The position numbers and the translations under genes are program-made. The notes under the pieces were generated by a model. The model had not been told where the DNA came from. It saw only the letters and a program-made list of their open reading frames with translations, and did not search any database. This document shows, piece by piece, positions 16,714-25,170 of a DNA stretch of 36,245 bases (position 1 is the first letter of the stretch; each line of letters starts with the position of its first letter). Source of the DNA: Desulfobacteraceae bacterium (GTDB lineage: Bacteria > Desulfobacterota > Desulfobacteria > Desulfobacterales > UBA11574); contig JAUWLP010000004.1 of the NCBI GenBank assembly GCA_030613575.1, forward strand, positions 1 to 36,245. Reading direction: 5' to 3'.

Positions 16714-18942
16714 TTAGGGTTGGTTATCCGATGCATAATATTGATAGTACTCCTTGTTATAGTGGTAATAATAATATCCGCTCTTTTTCTCATCAACAGC
16801 ATTAATCACGGTACCGATAACCTTGGCCTCGATATCCGCCATTTGTTTCAACCCGTGGTTCATCATTTCATAGGTTGTCTTTCCGAAACGGATAACGATT
16901 AGGCTTGCGTCGACGATTTTACTCATTATCAATGTGTCGGAAACCGAAATAATCGGCGGTGTATCAAATATGACAAAATCGAATTTATCCTTCAACGCGC
17001 GAACAAGATCTTTCAATCTTTTGGAAATCATCAGTTCCGAAGGATTTGGTGGAATCGGACCGGAATTGATAACGCTCAGGTTCTCAGGCAGTCCGTCCCG
17101 GATGATGTTTATGCCGGACGTGCCGGTAATAAATGTGCTCAATCCCTTTTCGTTTTCCAGGCCGAAAACCTGATGCAGCATGGGTCTTCTCAAGTCGCAG
17201 TCGATAAGCAGGACCTCGCTTCCTGATTTGGCAATAGCCAAGGCAAGGTTAGAAGCGACGGTTGTTTTCCCGTCTTTAGGTGCCATGCTGGTTACCAGGA
17301 TGGTTTTGGGCGGCGAGTCAGAGGAAGACAACATGATGGATGCCCTGAGGGATTTGAAGCTCTCCGCAAGGGCACTTGACGGTTCATCTAAAATCAACTT
17401 GTAGAGATCTTTGTCTTTATTCTTTGCTTTCGAGATCGTGGAAAGGACAGGGATGTTGTATCGTTCCTCAATATCATCAGGCGTTTTTATTGTATTGTCC
17501 AGGTACTCCAGGAATAAAGCCAGACCAACACCGCCGAAAAGGCCCATGATAATGCCCAAAAGAATATTTCTCTTCTTGTTAGGCTTTGAGGGGAATTGAG
17601 GCAACTGGGCTTTTTCCACAACCCATACATTGATGTTTTGTGCCTTTTCCGTAATACTCTGCTCCCCGACTCTGCTGGTTAAGGCATCGAAAAGCTTCTG
17701 ATGATTTTCAATTTCTCGTTTCAGAATTTCGTACTGGACAAATTTCTCATTCAGACCGACAGCCTCTTTTTTGGTTTTTTCCAGAAGTCCCCTTAAATCC
17801 CGCGTATTGGAATCGGCCAGCTCATATCTATTTTTAACTGTTTTTATAATGTGCCGGATCTCCTGATTCCGTTTAGTCCGCAAAATCGCAAGTTCGCTCT
17901 TCACTCGAAGCATGACCGGATGCTTGTGGCCGTATTTTTTGGATTGCTCCATGATGTTCTGCTCGACTTTAAATATCTGATCCCGGATCAATTTCAAAAC
18001 CGGATCGTCGGCGATAACAGGGATGGTTTCAAGCTCTTCGAAGTTGTTGAGAGACTTTTTAATTATCTTGTAAATGGTTTCAAACTCCTTTTGCCGGGTC
18101 TCGGCCCGGGCCAATTCGCTGCCGAGTTGGGCCAGTTTTTGGGGAATGATGGTTACCCGGTCTTCAATGGTTACTATATCATTGGCCTTCATGTATTCGT
18201 TGAGCGCTTTTTTAGCCTTTTTTAGTTTTTTAGCCTCTTCTTCGCCCTTCATTCCCATCCATTTCTGATTATAATTGGACGCCTCCATTTTCATTTCCAA
18301 AAGTTGGTCCATGTATGATTTTGCCGTGGCATTGGCAATCATTACGGCCAGTTCAGGGTTTGCCGACATAAAACTAAGGTTAACGATTCTCGTTTCTTCC
18401 ACAGGTTCCACTGTAATGGCGGAACTGATCATTTGGGCAATGGAATCGACCTTGGAGATTTCGTCTTCCTCTATCTCCTGAATCGTTTTCACAGGCTTTG
18501 CAAAAACACTATTTGTGATTTTACTGACAACCGCATAAATGCCTTTGATCCAGCCCACAACCGCATTAACCGAAAAACCGGATTCATCCATGCCCGCAAC
18601 ATAGCTGTCGTATGTCTCCTCTAATTTTAGCTGCTTGACGACTTTTTTTGCAACCGGATAGCTGGTGATAATTTGTGCCTGGGTCTGGAGGAATTCAGGA
18701 TCATACTGTGCATAACCGTAATTTGGCATTAATGGACTGGCGTCGGTTTTTTCGATGAGCAGCCTTGTGGATGCCTCATAAATCGGCGTTGCCGTCAGGG
18801 TTTTGATGAGAACAACGGTAAAGATGATAATAAAAATTGAAAAAACAATCAGCTTTCTTTTTCTTAAGATATTCAGATAATCTCTTAAATGAATCTCTTT
18901 TTCTCTTAACATCATATCTTCGTTCATAAGTTTACGTCCCAT
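16714..18942 (-). CDS. Wzz/BY-kinase: exopolysaccharide tyrosine autokinase
   Basis: 742-aa fused polysaccharide co-polymerase and bacterial tyrosine kinase. The N-terminal Wzz domain (HLRDYLNILRKRKLIVFSI, first membrane helix about 32-52) is followed by a long periplasmic coiled region. A second helix (NILLGIIMGLFGGVGLALF) comes before the cytosolic kinase. The kinase has Walker A (MAPKDGKTTVASNL, about 553-566), Walker A' (LLIDCDLRRP) and Walker B (FVIFDTPP). The C-terminal tail carries nine tyrosines within about 15 residues (SGYYYYHYNKEYYQYY), the autophosphorylation cluster. It controls chain length and export together with the SLBB protein upstream and the PHP phosphatase downstream. 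Start at 18942 (MGRKLMNEDMM); the ATG at 18927 is possible. Confidence 0.95.
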   Translation of the reverse strand: MGRKLMNEDMMLREKEIHLRDYLNILRKRKLIVFSIFIIIFTVVLIKTLTATPIYEASTRLLIEKTDASPLMPNYGYAQYDPEFLQTQAQIITSYPVAKKVVKQLKLEETYDSYVAGMDESGFSVNAVVGWIKGIYAVVSKITNSVFAKPVKTIQEIEEDEISKVDSIAQMISSAITVEPVEETRIVNLSFMSANPELAVMIANATAKSYMDQLLEMKMEASNYNQKWMGMKGEEEAKKLKKAKKALNEYMKANDIVTIEDRVTIIPQKLAQLGSELARAETRQKEFETIYKIIKKSLNNFEELETIPVIADDPVLKLIRDQIFKVEQNIMEQSKKYGHKHPVMLRVKSELAILRTKRNQEIRHIIKTVKNRYELADSNTRDLRGLLEKTKKEAVGLNEKFVQYEILKREIENHQKLFDALTSRVGEQSITEKAQNINVWVVEKAQLPQFPSKPNKKRNILLGIIMGLFGGVGLALFLEYLDNTIKTPDDIEERYNIPVLSTISKAKNKDKDLYKLILDEPSSALAESFKSLRASIMLSSSDSPPKTILVTSMAPKDGKTTVASNLALAIAKSGSEVLLIDCDLRRPMLHQVFGLENEKGLSTFITGTSGINIIRDGLPENLSVINSGPIPPNPSELMISKRLKDLVRALKDKFDFVIFDTPPIISVSDTLIMSKIVDASLIVIRFGKTTYEMMNHGLKQMADIEAKVIGTVINAVDEKKSGYYYYHYNKEYYQYYASDNQP

Positions 18943-19002
18943 GATTTCTACAATTAATTGTTAATAAAAGAGTTTTATGGCAAAATAATTCAGAACTTAA
19001 AC

Positions 19003-19141
19003 AAGTGTGAAGTGATCTAAAGTGATCTAAAATGCCTAAAGTTATGGAATTCTGTCAATTTTATATGAATAGTATGAATAGATGGAGCGAAGCGACACCT
19101 TAACTTTAGGCACTTCAAACTTTAGTTCACTTTAGTCACTT
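19003..19141. repeat. Inverted element, AAGTGATCTA/TGCCTAAAGTT arms, copy 2
   Basis: Left arm 19005-19043, right arm 19101-19141, core with GGAATTCTGTC...TATATGAATA...GATGGAGCGAAGCGACACC. Compact version of the element at 8584 without its insert. It occupies the gap between the export-protein gene and the kinase gene. Confidence 0.85.
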
Positions 19142-19152
19142 TTCTGGATTGG

Positions 19153-19947
19153 CTAAAAGAAGCTTTCGGGCACAACGATGATGTCGTCAGGAAGGATCGA
19201 TTCATCCATTTTTGCTTTGTATAGAACCGTCTCTTTTCCATTTATTTTTCGTATGATTTTAATCCGTTTGCGGGAAGCGATGTCGGTAAAGCCGCCGGCC
19301 ATGGTCACTGCCTTGAGCAGTGTTGTCTCCGAGCCGCATTTGTATGCCGCGGGTTTGTGGACCTGCCCGTTGATATAGAAAAGGTCCGCCTTTGTGATGT
19401 ATACACTGTCTTCGTCCAATAAAGCAACGTTAATGGTAGTATCTCCCTTTTCCAGTAATCGCTGCAAATCAACTCTTATGATGTTCACATTGTTTTTGTC
19501 AGAATTGTGTCTTCGTTTGATAATTGCCTGACTGCCGGCGTTATCTTTAACTCCGCCGGCTTTTGAGAGCAATTCGAGTAATGTTGTTTCCTCACGCAGT
19601 TCATATAACCCCGGCTTGTTGATCTGTCCCAGGATCGTTACATTTCTGCTTCTGAACTCTTCTATAAATATGGAAACATGGGGATCCACCAAGTAACCAT
19701 CGGCAAGCCGGCTTCTAATCTTATCATCAATCTGTGAAATGCTGAGTCCCTTTACATCCACCTTGCCGATCAGAGGAACAACAATAATCTCCTCCCCGCT
19801 GACCCTCACGGTGGTGGTCAGATCATCATTTTCATACACCACGATCTTTAATACATCGCCTTCACCCACCACATAGTCCTGTGCGCCGGCCAATGCGGTA
19901 AAACAAAAGATAATAGCCAATATTGCTATTAGGGATTTTACTCTCAT
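19153..19947 (-). CDS. Polysaccharide export protein (Wza-like, SLBB)
   Basis: 264-aa secreted protein of the Wza/Poly_export family. The signal peptide MRVKSLIAILAIIFCFTALAGA is cleaved before QDYVVG. There is no lipobox Cys, so unlike E. coli Wza it is probably not a lipoprotein. The Poly_export domain (YVVGEGDVLKIVVYENDDL...DPHVSIFIEEF) is followed by SLBB domains (NVTILGQINKPGLYELREETTLLELLSKAGGV and FYINGQVHKPAAY). Expected to form the periplasmic/outer-membrane export channel with the kinase downstream; the beta-barrel protein upstream may complete the pore. Confidence 0.93.
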   Translation of the reverse strand: MRVKSLIAILAIIFCFTALAGAQDYVVGEGDVLKIVVYENDDLTTTVRVSGEEIIVVPLIGKVDVKGLSISQIDDKIRSRLADGYLVDPHVSIFIEEFRSRNVTILGQINKPGLYELREETTLLELLSKAGGVKDNAGSQAIIKRRHNSDKNNVNIIRVDLQRLLEKGDTTINVALLDEDSVYITKADLFYINGQVHKPAAYKCGSETTLLKAVTMAGGFTDIASRKRIKIIRKINGKETVLYKAKMDESILPDDIIVVPESFF

Positions 19948-19957
19948 GATACTCCTA

Positions 19958-20082
19958 TAAAAAGATTGAAAATTGATGATTGACGATTGAAGATTGGTGG
20001 TATCGCCTTGCTATATTTTTTTATTAATAAAATTGGGAAGAATTCCTTAAATATTCAATATGCAATATTCAATATGCAATTC
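19958..20082. repeat. Two period-7 arrays (GATTGAA; ATATTCA/ATATGCA)
   Basis: At 19964-20000 GATTGAA-AATTGAT-GATTGAC-GATTGAA-GATTGGT; at 20049-20082 ATATTCA-ATATGCA-ATATTCA-ATATGCA. Both are exact heptamer phases with base substitutions. Confidence 0.8.
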
Positions 20083-21381
20083 CTAAATTTCCAACCTTAC
20101 ACCCATCAACACACTGTTTGTGTCAAAGTCATACAGAGCTGTATTTGACTCTCTTTTTTCATATGTATACTCAAGATGCATAGAAAACCAGTCCCTAAAA
20201 TGATACCGGATAGATGGGTTCACATAATACACGTCATCTTCCCGCTCTTCTGATCCTCCGATCAGACCGGATTCGCTTTCATAATTTTCATTCGCATAAG
20301 ATGCCCTCATGCCCAGGGATATCTTTCGGGTCACCCTCTGGAGGTAGGTTGCACCGACTCTATGGGACAGGATATAGTCGTATATTGAAAGGTCGGCTTC
20401 TTCCTGTTTTCTGTATGCGGTAAGACTCAATGACGTTTTTGGCGTAAAGTGATGATTCAACTGTATTTCATAAATATAATCTTTAGCATCGTCTATACCC
20501 GAATCATCAAAATCCGTAACCCCGTATCCGGCCTTTATTCTGCCCCTTGACTTGTCTGTTATGTCCCATTGAAAGCCGCCGTAAAACCGGTTTTCGGTGC
20601 TGTCCGAGTTCTCATCCCTGTCATAATCAACCTGTGTAAATTCATACCCTGTAAACACATCAACCTTTGGCCTCACCTGGAAATAGATATACCCTGTACC
20701 CGTGTGATCCGTGCGGTTAAACCCTCTATTTTCGTTTTCATCGTAGTCCACCAGAAAATTAGAATAATCAAGTTTAACGTTAAGCTTTTCGGAGATTCGA
20801 TACCCCAGAGTAATATTGACAAGATTTGTTTGGTATTTATCCTGCTCCTCTACATCTATCAGGCTTGTGGAGTAACTGTCATACGTGTCCACGAACTGAT
20901 CGAGCACTTCAATGGACAACCCGCCTTTCAAATTGTATTGCAAAGCCCCTTCCAACTGATGGCTTGTGGTATTTTGATCGGAATTGTCTGCGTACAATTC
21001 AAATTCGGGTTCGTAAGAAAAATAGGCGTTAAACGGCCTGAAGGAGGGTTGATCATACCTGCTTATGGATATTCCTCCTGGAGTGTCTTTTGACGTGGAA
21101 ATGCGTCGAGTTCTTTCTTTTCTGCCGGGAATAGAGAGCCATATCCCCGGCCTTATCAAGGTAATATAATCGCTTTCCTCGTTCGTATTGGTATAATAGA
21201 TATTATCCGAATACTCTTCTTCCACAGATAAATACGCGTGGAGCCACCCCCCCTTCTTCCCGAAGATATCCCAGCCGATCTGATCCTGGCTGTCAGATTC
21301 ATCAGAGCTGCAATAAGCCGGAAAGCAGATGATCAGAACGAAAAAAACCGTCACTATAAAAAAATAAAATCTCTTCATCAT
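20083..21381 (-). CDS. EPS-locus outer-membrane beta-barrel protein
   Basis: 432-aa secreted protein with the signal peptide MMKRFYFFIVTVFFVLIICFPAYC, followed by Ser/Asp-rich mature sequence. The rest shows alternating amphipathic strands rich in Tyr and Asp (LSVEEEYSDNIYYTNTNEESDY, YSNFLVDYDENENRGFNRTD, GYEFTQVDYDRDENSDSTENRFYGG), ending in strand LMGVRLEI with a near-C-terminal hydrophobic residue. This is a beta-barrel typical of the BBP2/porin-like proteins next to wza-wzc genes in exosortase-type EPS loci. It may form the outer-membrane exit for polymer. The ATG at 21381 gives a clean signal peptide. Confidence 0.82.
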   Translation of the reverse strand: MMKRFYFFIVTVFFVLIICFPAYCSSDESDSQDQIGWDIFGKKGGWLHAYLSVEEEYSDNIYYTNTNEESDYITLIRPGIWLSIPGRKERTRRISTSKDTPGGISISRYDQPSFRPFNAYFSYEPEFELYADNSDQNTTSHQLEGALQYNLKGGLSIEVLDQFVDTYDSYSTSLIDVEEQDKYQTNLVNITLGYRISEKLNVKLDYSNFLVDYDENENRGFNRTDHTGTGYIYFQVRPKVDVFTGYEFTQVDYDRDENSDSTENRFYGGFQWDITDKSRGRIKAGYGVTDFDDSGIDDAKDYIYEIQLNHHFTPKTSLSLTAYRKQEEADLSIYDYILSHRVGATYLQRVTRKISLGMRASYANENYESESGLIGGSEEREDDVYYVNPSIRYHFRDWFSMHLEYTYEKRESNTALYDFDTNSVLMGVRLEI

Positions 21382-21831
21382 GTCTAGGAATTCCTGAATT
21401 GTAATGAAATCATGGAGCTTTTAATGGTCACTGACAAACATCACCTTCGTGGTGAAGTAGAAAAAAGTTGTACCCCAGTACGATCTGCCGGACCTACGGG
21501 GCAGGCGGAGTAAAAATAATGAATATCGAATAATGAATAATGAATATCGAATGTAGAAGGATGGAATCGCTTCACTCTTTCATTTTATATGAAAAAAATG
21601 ATAAAATATTTATCCCGCCTGCCCAATGGAATTTATTTTTCCGTTTATTCTATCGGGGTGAAATACGACAGTCCATTTCACTGGGACCTTACTTCGACAT
21701 TCATCATTCAATATTCGACATTCGATATTAAAATATATTTTGCCTTAAAGCGAAGCGGATTTAACCGGGACCTTCCGTCCTCTAACTTCTGTCTTCTGAT
21801 CCTTCAATTCATATTTGTTTAAATAAACGAA
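21382..21831. repeat. Inverted element with period-7 GAATATC arms and flanks
   Basis: No gene in this 450-base gap. The left arm (about 21519-21557) is GAATATC-GAATAAT-GAATAAT-GAATATC-GAATGTA; the right arm (about 21692-21730) is TTCGACA-TTCATCA-TTCAATA-TTCGACA-TTCGATA, inverted relative to it. Flanking pieces include GTACCCCAGTACGATCTGCC and GCGAAGCGGATTTAACCGGG (21748-21767), and a TCTTCTGATCC fragment. Short ORFs here are repeat translations. Confidence 0.75.
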
Positions 21832-22203
21832 TTAATTACAACTGCAACTAAAAGAAGGGCAATCTTTTTTTATAGCTCTACATGTTTTACTTATGGGGTG
21901 GCTTTGGCTTGCAGGGCAGCAAACATTGCACCAATAATCATACAAAGAATCGTTGCAAGGGTCTTCCTGTGCAATCACCAGGCTCTGTCCCATCTCTTTC
22001 TGATCAACCCCAAAGGCATCTAGCGCCTCATAAACCGCATGGGGAGATGCCTGGCTGTTATAGGCAAGTGTCATTGCACCGGCAAGGTTGTTTTGATCAA
22101 GTGCTTTAGCAAAGCCGTCCTGCCAGTCATCGCCGGCAAACGCCAAAGACCCGAACAATGCCATAGAAACTACGATTAAAAAAGTCAAAATTCTTTTTTT
22201 CAT
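21832..22203 (-). CDS. Secreted cysteine-rich protein
   Basis: 123-aa secreted protein of unrecognised family. The Sec signal peptide MKKRILTFLIVVSMALFGSLAFA is cleaved before GDDWQDG. A small helical domain follows (NNLAGAMTLAYNSQASPHAVYEALDAFGVDQKEMGQSLVIAQ). The C-terminal 42 residues hold eight cysteines: PC, YWCNVCCPAS, KTCRAI, KDCPSFSCSC. Such a tail is likely disulfide-bonded or modified after export. The ATG at 22203 has a near-perfect GAGGAGGGA site. It lies between the peptide-export block and the EPS outer-membrane gene, so it may be a cluster product, a partner of the exporter, or an EPS-associated surface protein. Confidence 0.75.
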   Translation of the reverse strand: MKKRILTFLIVVSMALFGSLAFAGDDWQDGFAKALDQNNLAGAMTLAYNSQASPHAVYEALDAFGVDQKEMGQSLVIAQEDPCNDSLYDYWCNVCCPASQSHPISKTCRAIKKDCPSFSCSCN

Positions 22204-22233
22204 GTTAAATCCCTCCTCATCCTAATTTGGTAG

Positions 22234-22325
22234 TATTGGACACAGATGAACACAGATTATCAAGATTTTTAAATTTAAAAAAATACTATTCTCTGTGTAT
22301 TTCTGCGAAAATCCGCGTCCTATTT
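22234..22325. repeat. GGACACAGATGAACACAGAT repeat, copy A
   Basis: Starts TTGGACACAGATGAACACAG at about 22237 and ends GCGAAAATCCGCGTCC near 22321. Nearly identical to the copy at 28153-28241 (differing at a few bases), with an AT-rich centre AAGATTTTTAAATTTAAAAA. Inverted short arms CACAGAT and ATCTGTG/TCTGTG are visible. Confidence 0.85.
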
Positions 22326-22354
22326 AACTTAACTTTTTCCGAATTCATCAAACT

Positions 22355-22573
22355 TTAGCTTACTTGTAACTTTTCCGAGCAACAATCAGGACACTTAACG
22401 AAATATGCGTCAGGTGAACACTTGAATAAAGCGCCGCCCTGTAATCCAAATCCTCCTGCCGTAGATGTTATATTAACGATAATCTCACACCCGCAGTCTG
22501 AACATTTATCTTTCAATTCAATGGTCGATTTCCCGGGATTCGCTTCAAATATTTTTCTTAATATTTCTATCAC
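22355..22573 (-). CDS. 72-aa CxxC (zinc-ribbon-like) protein
   Basis: Small protein with two cysteine clusters, KCSDCGCE (about 23-30) and KCPDCCSE (about 60-67), separated by a Gly-rich segment (TSTAGGFGLQGGALFKC). This suggests a zinc ribbon or other metal site. No signal peptide. The start is GTG at 22573 without an obvious ribosome site; an in-frame stop three codons upstream leaves no better choice. It lies in the same direction between the ABC exporter and the secreted Cys-rich protein. Not recognised as a named family. It could be a maturation or regulatory accessory; whether it is itself modified cannot be told. Confidence 0.6.
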   Translation of the reverse strand: MIEILRKIFEANPGKSTIELKDKCSDCGCEIIVNITSTAGGFGLQGGALFKCSPDAYFVKCPDCCSEKLQVS

Positions 22574-22597
22574 TGTTATATTTCAGTCCGTTTCCCC

Positions 22598-22790
22598 TGT
22601 GTGCGTTTCGCTTTCAGCGGCATTAGGTCCAAGGTTTGAGGAGCGCTTCGCTTTAGGTTAAAACAAAAAACTCTTTTGCCTCTAACCTTAAACCTCCAAC
22701 CGCACAGCGTTCGCCTCCCACTTTCTCACCTTCCCACTTTCTCACTTTCTCACCTTCCTGCCCTTACTGTCCTCTGACTTCTGACTTCTG
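22598..22790. repeat. GCGAAGCGCTCCTC-type composite plus period-7/8 pyrimidine array
   Basis: 22600-22720 (GCTTTCAGCGG...GAGGAGCGCTTCGCT...TTTTGCCTCTAACCTT) is the inverted counterpart of 16515-16635. It is followed by CTTTCTCACC octamers and TTCTGAC heptamers to about 22790. The array runs into the ABC transporter gene and encodes its last residues (GGQKSEVRGQ). Confidence 0.8.
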
Positions 22791-24623
22791 TCCTCCAACC
22801 TTCTTGCCCTCAAACCATCCCTCCTGAATCCTAAAAAGCCCTGCATACTCTCCGTCCAGCCTCATCAATGTATCATGGGATCCTTGTTCAACAATTCTGC
22901 CATCTTTTAGCAGCAAAATCCGGTCCGCCATTCTTACCGTGGACAGGCGATGGCTGATCAAAATGGCCGATTTCCCCTGTATAAGCCGGTGAAACTGGTT
23001 AAAAATATCATATTCCGTCTTTACATCAAGGGAACTTGTGGGTTCATCTAATATGATGATCTGGGCGTTTCTGAAAAAGGCTCTTGCAAGTGCAACTTTC
23101 TGCCACTGGCCGATACTGAGTTCCTCTCCTTTTTCAAACCACTTCCCGAGGATGGTGTCATAGCCATCCGGGAGACCGGTGATCAACTGATGGGCGTCTG
23201 CCTTGCGCGCGGCATGGGAAATTTTGTCCGAATCTTGCGTGCAATCGACATTTCCGAACCATATGTTTTCCCGGGCCGGAAGGAAATATTTGACATAATC
23301 CTGGAAAATAACGCTCAATTGGGATTGAAGCGATGTTTTATCGAACGCTTTAAGATCGGTGTTGTCAATCCTTATGCTTCCGGAAGTCGGATCATACAGC
23401 CTGCACAGCAGCTTAACCAGGGTTGTTTTTCCGGACCCGTTGTCTCCCACCAACGCAACAACCTCACCCGGGGAAATAGAAAAGGAGACCTCCTTTAGAA
23501 TATCCTCTCTTCCCGCGGGATATCTGAAAGAAACGTTATCAAACTCAATCCCCTCTTTTATGGGTATGGGGACAGAAACCGGTGTAGGGGACTGTTTGAC
23601 TGTGGGCGTAAGATCAAGAAACGCATAAAGATTGGTGAGGAAAAGGCTGTCGTCATAAAGGTCTGCCAGACCCCCTAATAGATCCTTCATATTTCCAAGC
23701 CCCCGTTGAAACGCACCAAAGAACATGACCATGTCTCCCAGAGTGATACTGCCCGTGATCGCCCTTTTTGCAATAAAGCCAAAGGTAGCGAACACTAATA
23801 GGGTGGCCAGGGACTGGGCGGCAAGATCCGCTACGGACCGCTTTTTGACCATGGACAGCTTCTCGCTTCTCAGGGTATCTCGCAGCCGGCTGAACCGTTG
23901 AATAAACAAGTCTGCCAGGCCGAACAGCCGGACCTCCTTGGCATGTGCATCTCCAGTGAGTATCCAATTGTAGTAACGGGATTTTCGCTCGGACTGTGTG
24001 TGCTGCTGCTGCCATTGGTACATCTTCCCCGAATATCTTATTCGTACGAACACCCCTGGAACGGCCGCTGCAATGAGTATTATGGGAATGCTCCAGTGAA
24101 ACACAAACAAAAGCCCCGCAATGGCGACAAGGGAAATACCGCTTTGTCCCACCTGTGTTAATCCATCGATTATTTGAGTGGGGCGGTAGGGTCCTTCTTC
24201 CTGGGCTCGGTGAAGTGTGTCTAAATACTCGGGGTTTTCGTAGTATTCCAGATCTACGGAAACCGACTTTTCGTGGAGAAGATTGTAAACATGGTCGGTG
24301 ACGGACAGAGATTGTGCTTCCTTGATCCAGCCCGCCAATTGCTGAAAAAAAACGTTTAAAAGAGCAATCGCACCCGCGATGCATATGAGCACAATAATGG
24401 AGCTGATTGCCGCTGATTTGTCAGGTTCTGTAATTGCCATGCTGACCGCATCCACGATCAGCTTCATCAAGTACAGGGCTAAAAGGGGTAACAGGCCCTG
24501 GGCAACAAGAACCCCAAGACTGCCGATGGTCCATCCTCTGCCGGCCTGCCAGACCAGGCGCAACGCCCGGTCGATGCGTAGGATTTGCGCTATTCTCTTG
24601 CGTGTTGAAACAGGCTGAGTCAT
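22764..24623 (-). CDS. ABC exporter (fused membrane and ATPase domains)
   Basis: About 619-aa half-transporter of the type-I exporter fold. The N-terminal part has about six membrane helices (WTIGSLGVLVAQGLLPLLALYL... SIIVLICIAGAIALLNVFF...). The ATPase has Walker A (VGDNGSGKTTLVKLL), Q-loop (VIFQDY), a variant signature (LSIGQWQ rather than LSGGQ), Walker B (IIILDEPTSSLD) and H-loop (LISHRLST). There is no N-terminal C39 peptidase domain, so leader removal would need a separate protease. I start at the ATG at 24623 (MTQPVSTRKR); the frame is open to 24752, but the extra residues translate repeats. It directly follows the putative precursor gene in transcription order, which favours peptide export. 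The C-terminal tail (GGQKSEVRGQ) is repeat-encoded. Confidence 0.92.
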   Translation of the reverse strand: MTQPVSTRKRIAQILRIDRALRLVWQAGRGWTIGSLGVLVAQGLLPLLALYLMKLIVDAVSMAITEPDKSAAISSIIVLICIAGAIALLNVFFQQLAGWIKEAQSLSVTDHVYNLLHEKSVSVDLEYYENPEYLDTLHRAQEEGPYRPTQIIDGLTQVGQSGISLVAIAGLLFVFHWSIPIILIAAAVPGVFVRIRYSGKMYQWQQQHTQSERKSRYYNWILTGDAHAKEVRLFGLADLFIQRFSRLRDTLRSEKLSMVKKRSVADLAAQSLATLLVFATFGFIAKRAITGSITLGDMVMFFGAFQRGLGNMKDLLGGLADLYDDSLFLTNLYAFLDLTPTVKQSPTPVSVPIPIKEGIEFDNVSFRYPAGREDILKEVSFSISPGEVVALVGDNGSGKTTLVKLLCRLYDPTSGSIRIDNTDLKAFDKTSLQSQLSVIFQDYVKYFLPARENIWFGNVDCTQDSDKISHAARKADAHQLITGLPDGYDTILGKWFEKGEELSIGQWQKVALARAFFRNAQIIILDEPTSSLDVKTEYDIFNQFHRLIQGKSAILISHRLSTVRMADRILLLKDGRIVEQGSHDTLMRLDGEYAGLFRIQEGWFEGKKVGGQKSEVRGQ

Positions 24624-24630
24624 GCAAAGT

Positions 24631-24660
24631 AAAGAATCCTGGCTAAGAGAACCAGGCTTT
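24631..24660. repeat. Hairpin AAAGAATCCTGGC...ACCAGGCTTT, copy 1
   Basis: 30-base imperfect hairpin (CCTGG/CCAGG) just upstream of the exporter start. It matches 26 of 30 bases of 35292-35321, where the same sequence lies inside the PilZ gene. Confidence 0.65.
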
Positions 24661-25026
24661 ATTTTATCCGCAGAGGGGATTTGCTTTGTTGGAAGTTCGT
24701 TGACATATTGAAATCCCAAAAAACAAATCCCAAAGAAACAAATAAATAACAATGACCGAATTTCAAAATCCCAAACAAAAAAAGCAACCGCTTTGCCTCC
24801 GGCCCGGAGGGAACCGGTTTGAAATTTGAAATTTGGAGTTTAAGATTTATTTGGAATTTGGTGCTTGGAATTTGTGATTTTAGACACAAAGCTCTAAGGC
24901 AGAACCATCTATCTCTGACCTAGCTCTCCGTGGCGTAGGCTCTCCGAGCCGGAGGCAAAGGAACAAGGTTTTAATGTAAAAACAAAAGTGTTTTCTAAAA
25001 ATAACTTAACCCGCATCCTTTAACTC
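24661..25026. repeat. Gene-free stretch with TTTGGAATTTGG / AAATCCCAAA arms
   Basis: The left arm at about 24709-24775 has AAATCCCAAA-type units; the right arm at about 24818-24885 has GAAATTTGAAATTTGGAG and TTGGAATTTGGTGCTTGG units, an inverted pair of degenerate arrays. A 24780-24815 segment GCAACCGCTTTGCCTCCGGC follows the GCGAAGCG family style, as does CTCTCCGAGCCGGAGGCAAAG near 24941. An ORF that can be drawn through it is only repeat translation. Confidence 0.7.
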
Positions 25027-25168
25027 GTGTCCATCCAGAAATGGTAGATTTTGGTTTTCGGCAAGGCCCGAGCAAGTTTTCAACCGCAGGCATAGCGCGC
25101 TATTTCGAGGATTGAAAACGAGCGAGAACGCCGCCGGAGGCCGAAAGATGCCGTTTATGGATGGACAC
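25027..25168. repeat. Palindromic element with GTGTCCATCCA ends
   Basis: Ends GTGTCCATCCAGAAATGG and inverted CCGTTTATGGATGGACAC (16 of 18 matched). Nested inside are TTTCGGC/GCCGAAA and GTTTTCAA/TTGAAAAC pairs, so the whole about 142 bases can fold into one long hairpin. It abuts the stop codon of the 55-codon precursor ORF and may act as a terminator or mRNA stabiliser for it. Confidence 0.8.
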
Positions 25169-25170
25169 TA

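Noticed and set aside
23653-24384. 243-codon open frame inside the ABC exporter gene, same strand, different frame
   Set aside because: Composition (Arg/Cys/His-rich) is typical of an out-of-frame translation; the exporter in the other frame has all ATPase motifs.
24659-24889. 76-codon ORF with SQIPSTKFQINLKLQISNF
   Set aside because: Translation of inverted TTTGGAATT/AAATCCC repeat arrays; no ribosome site.
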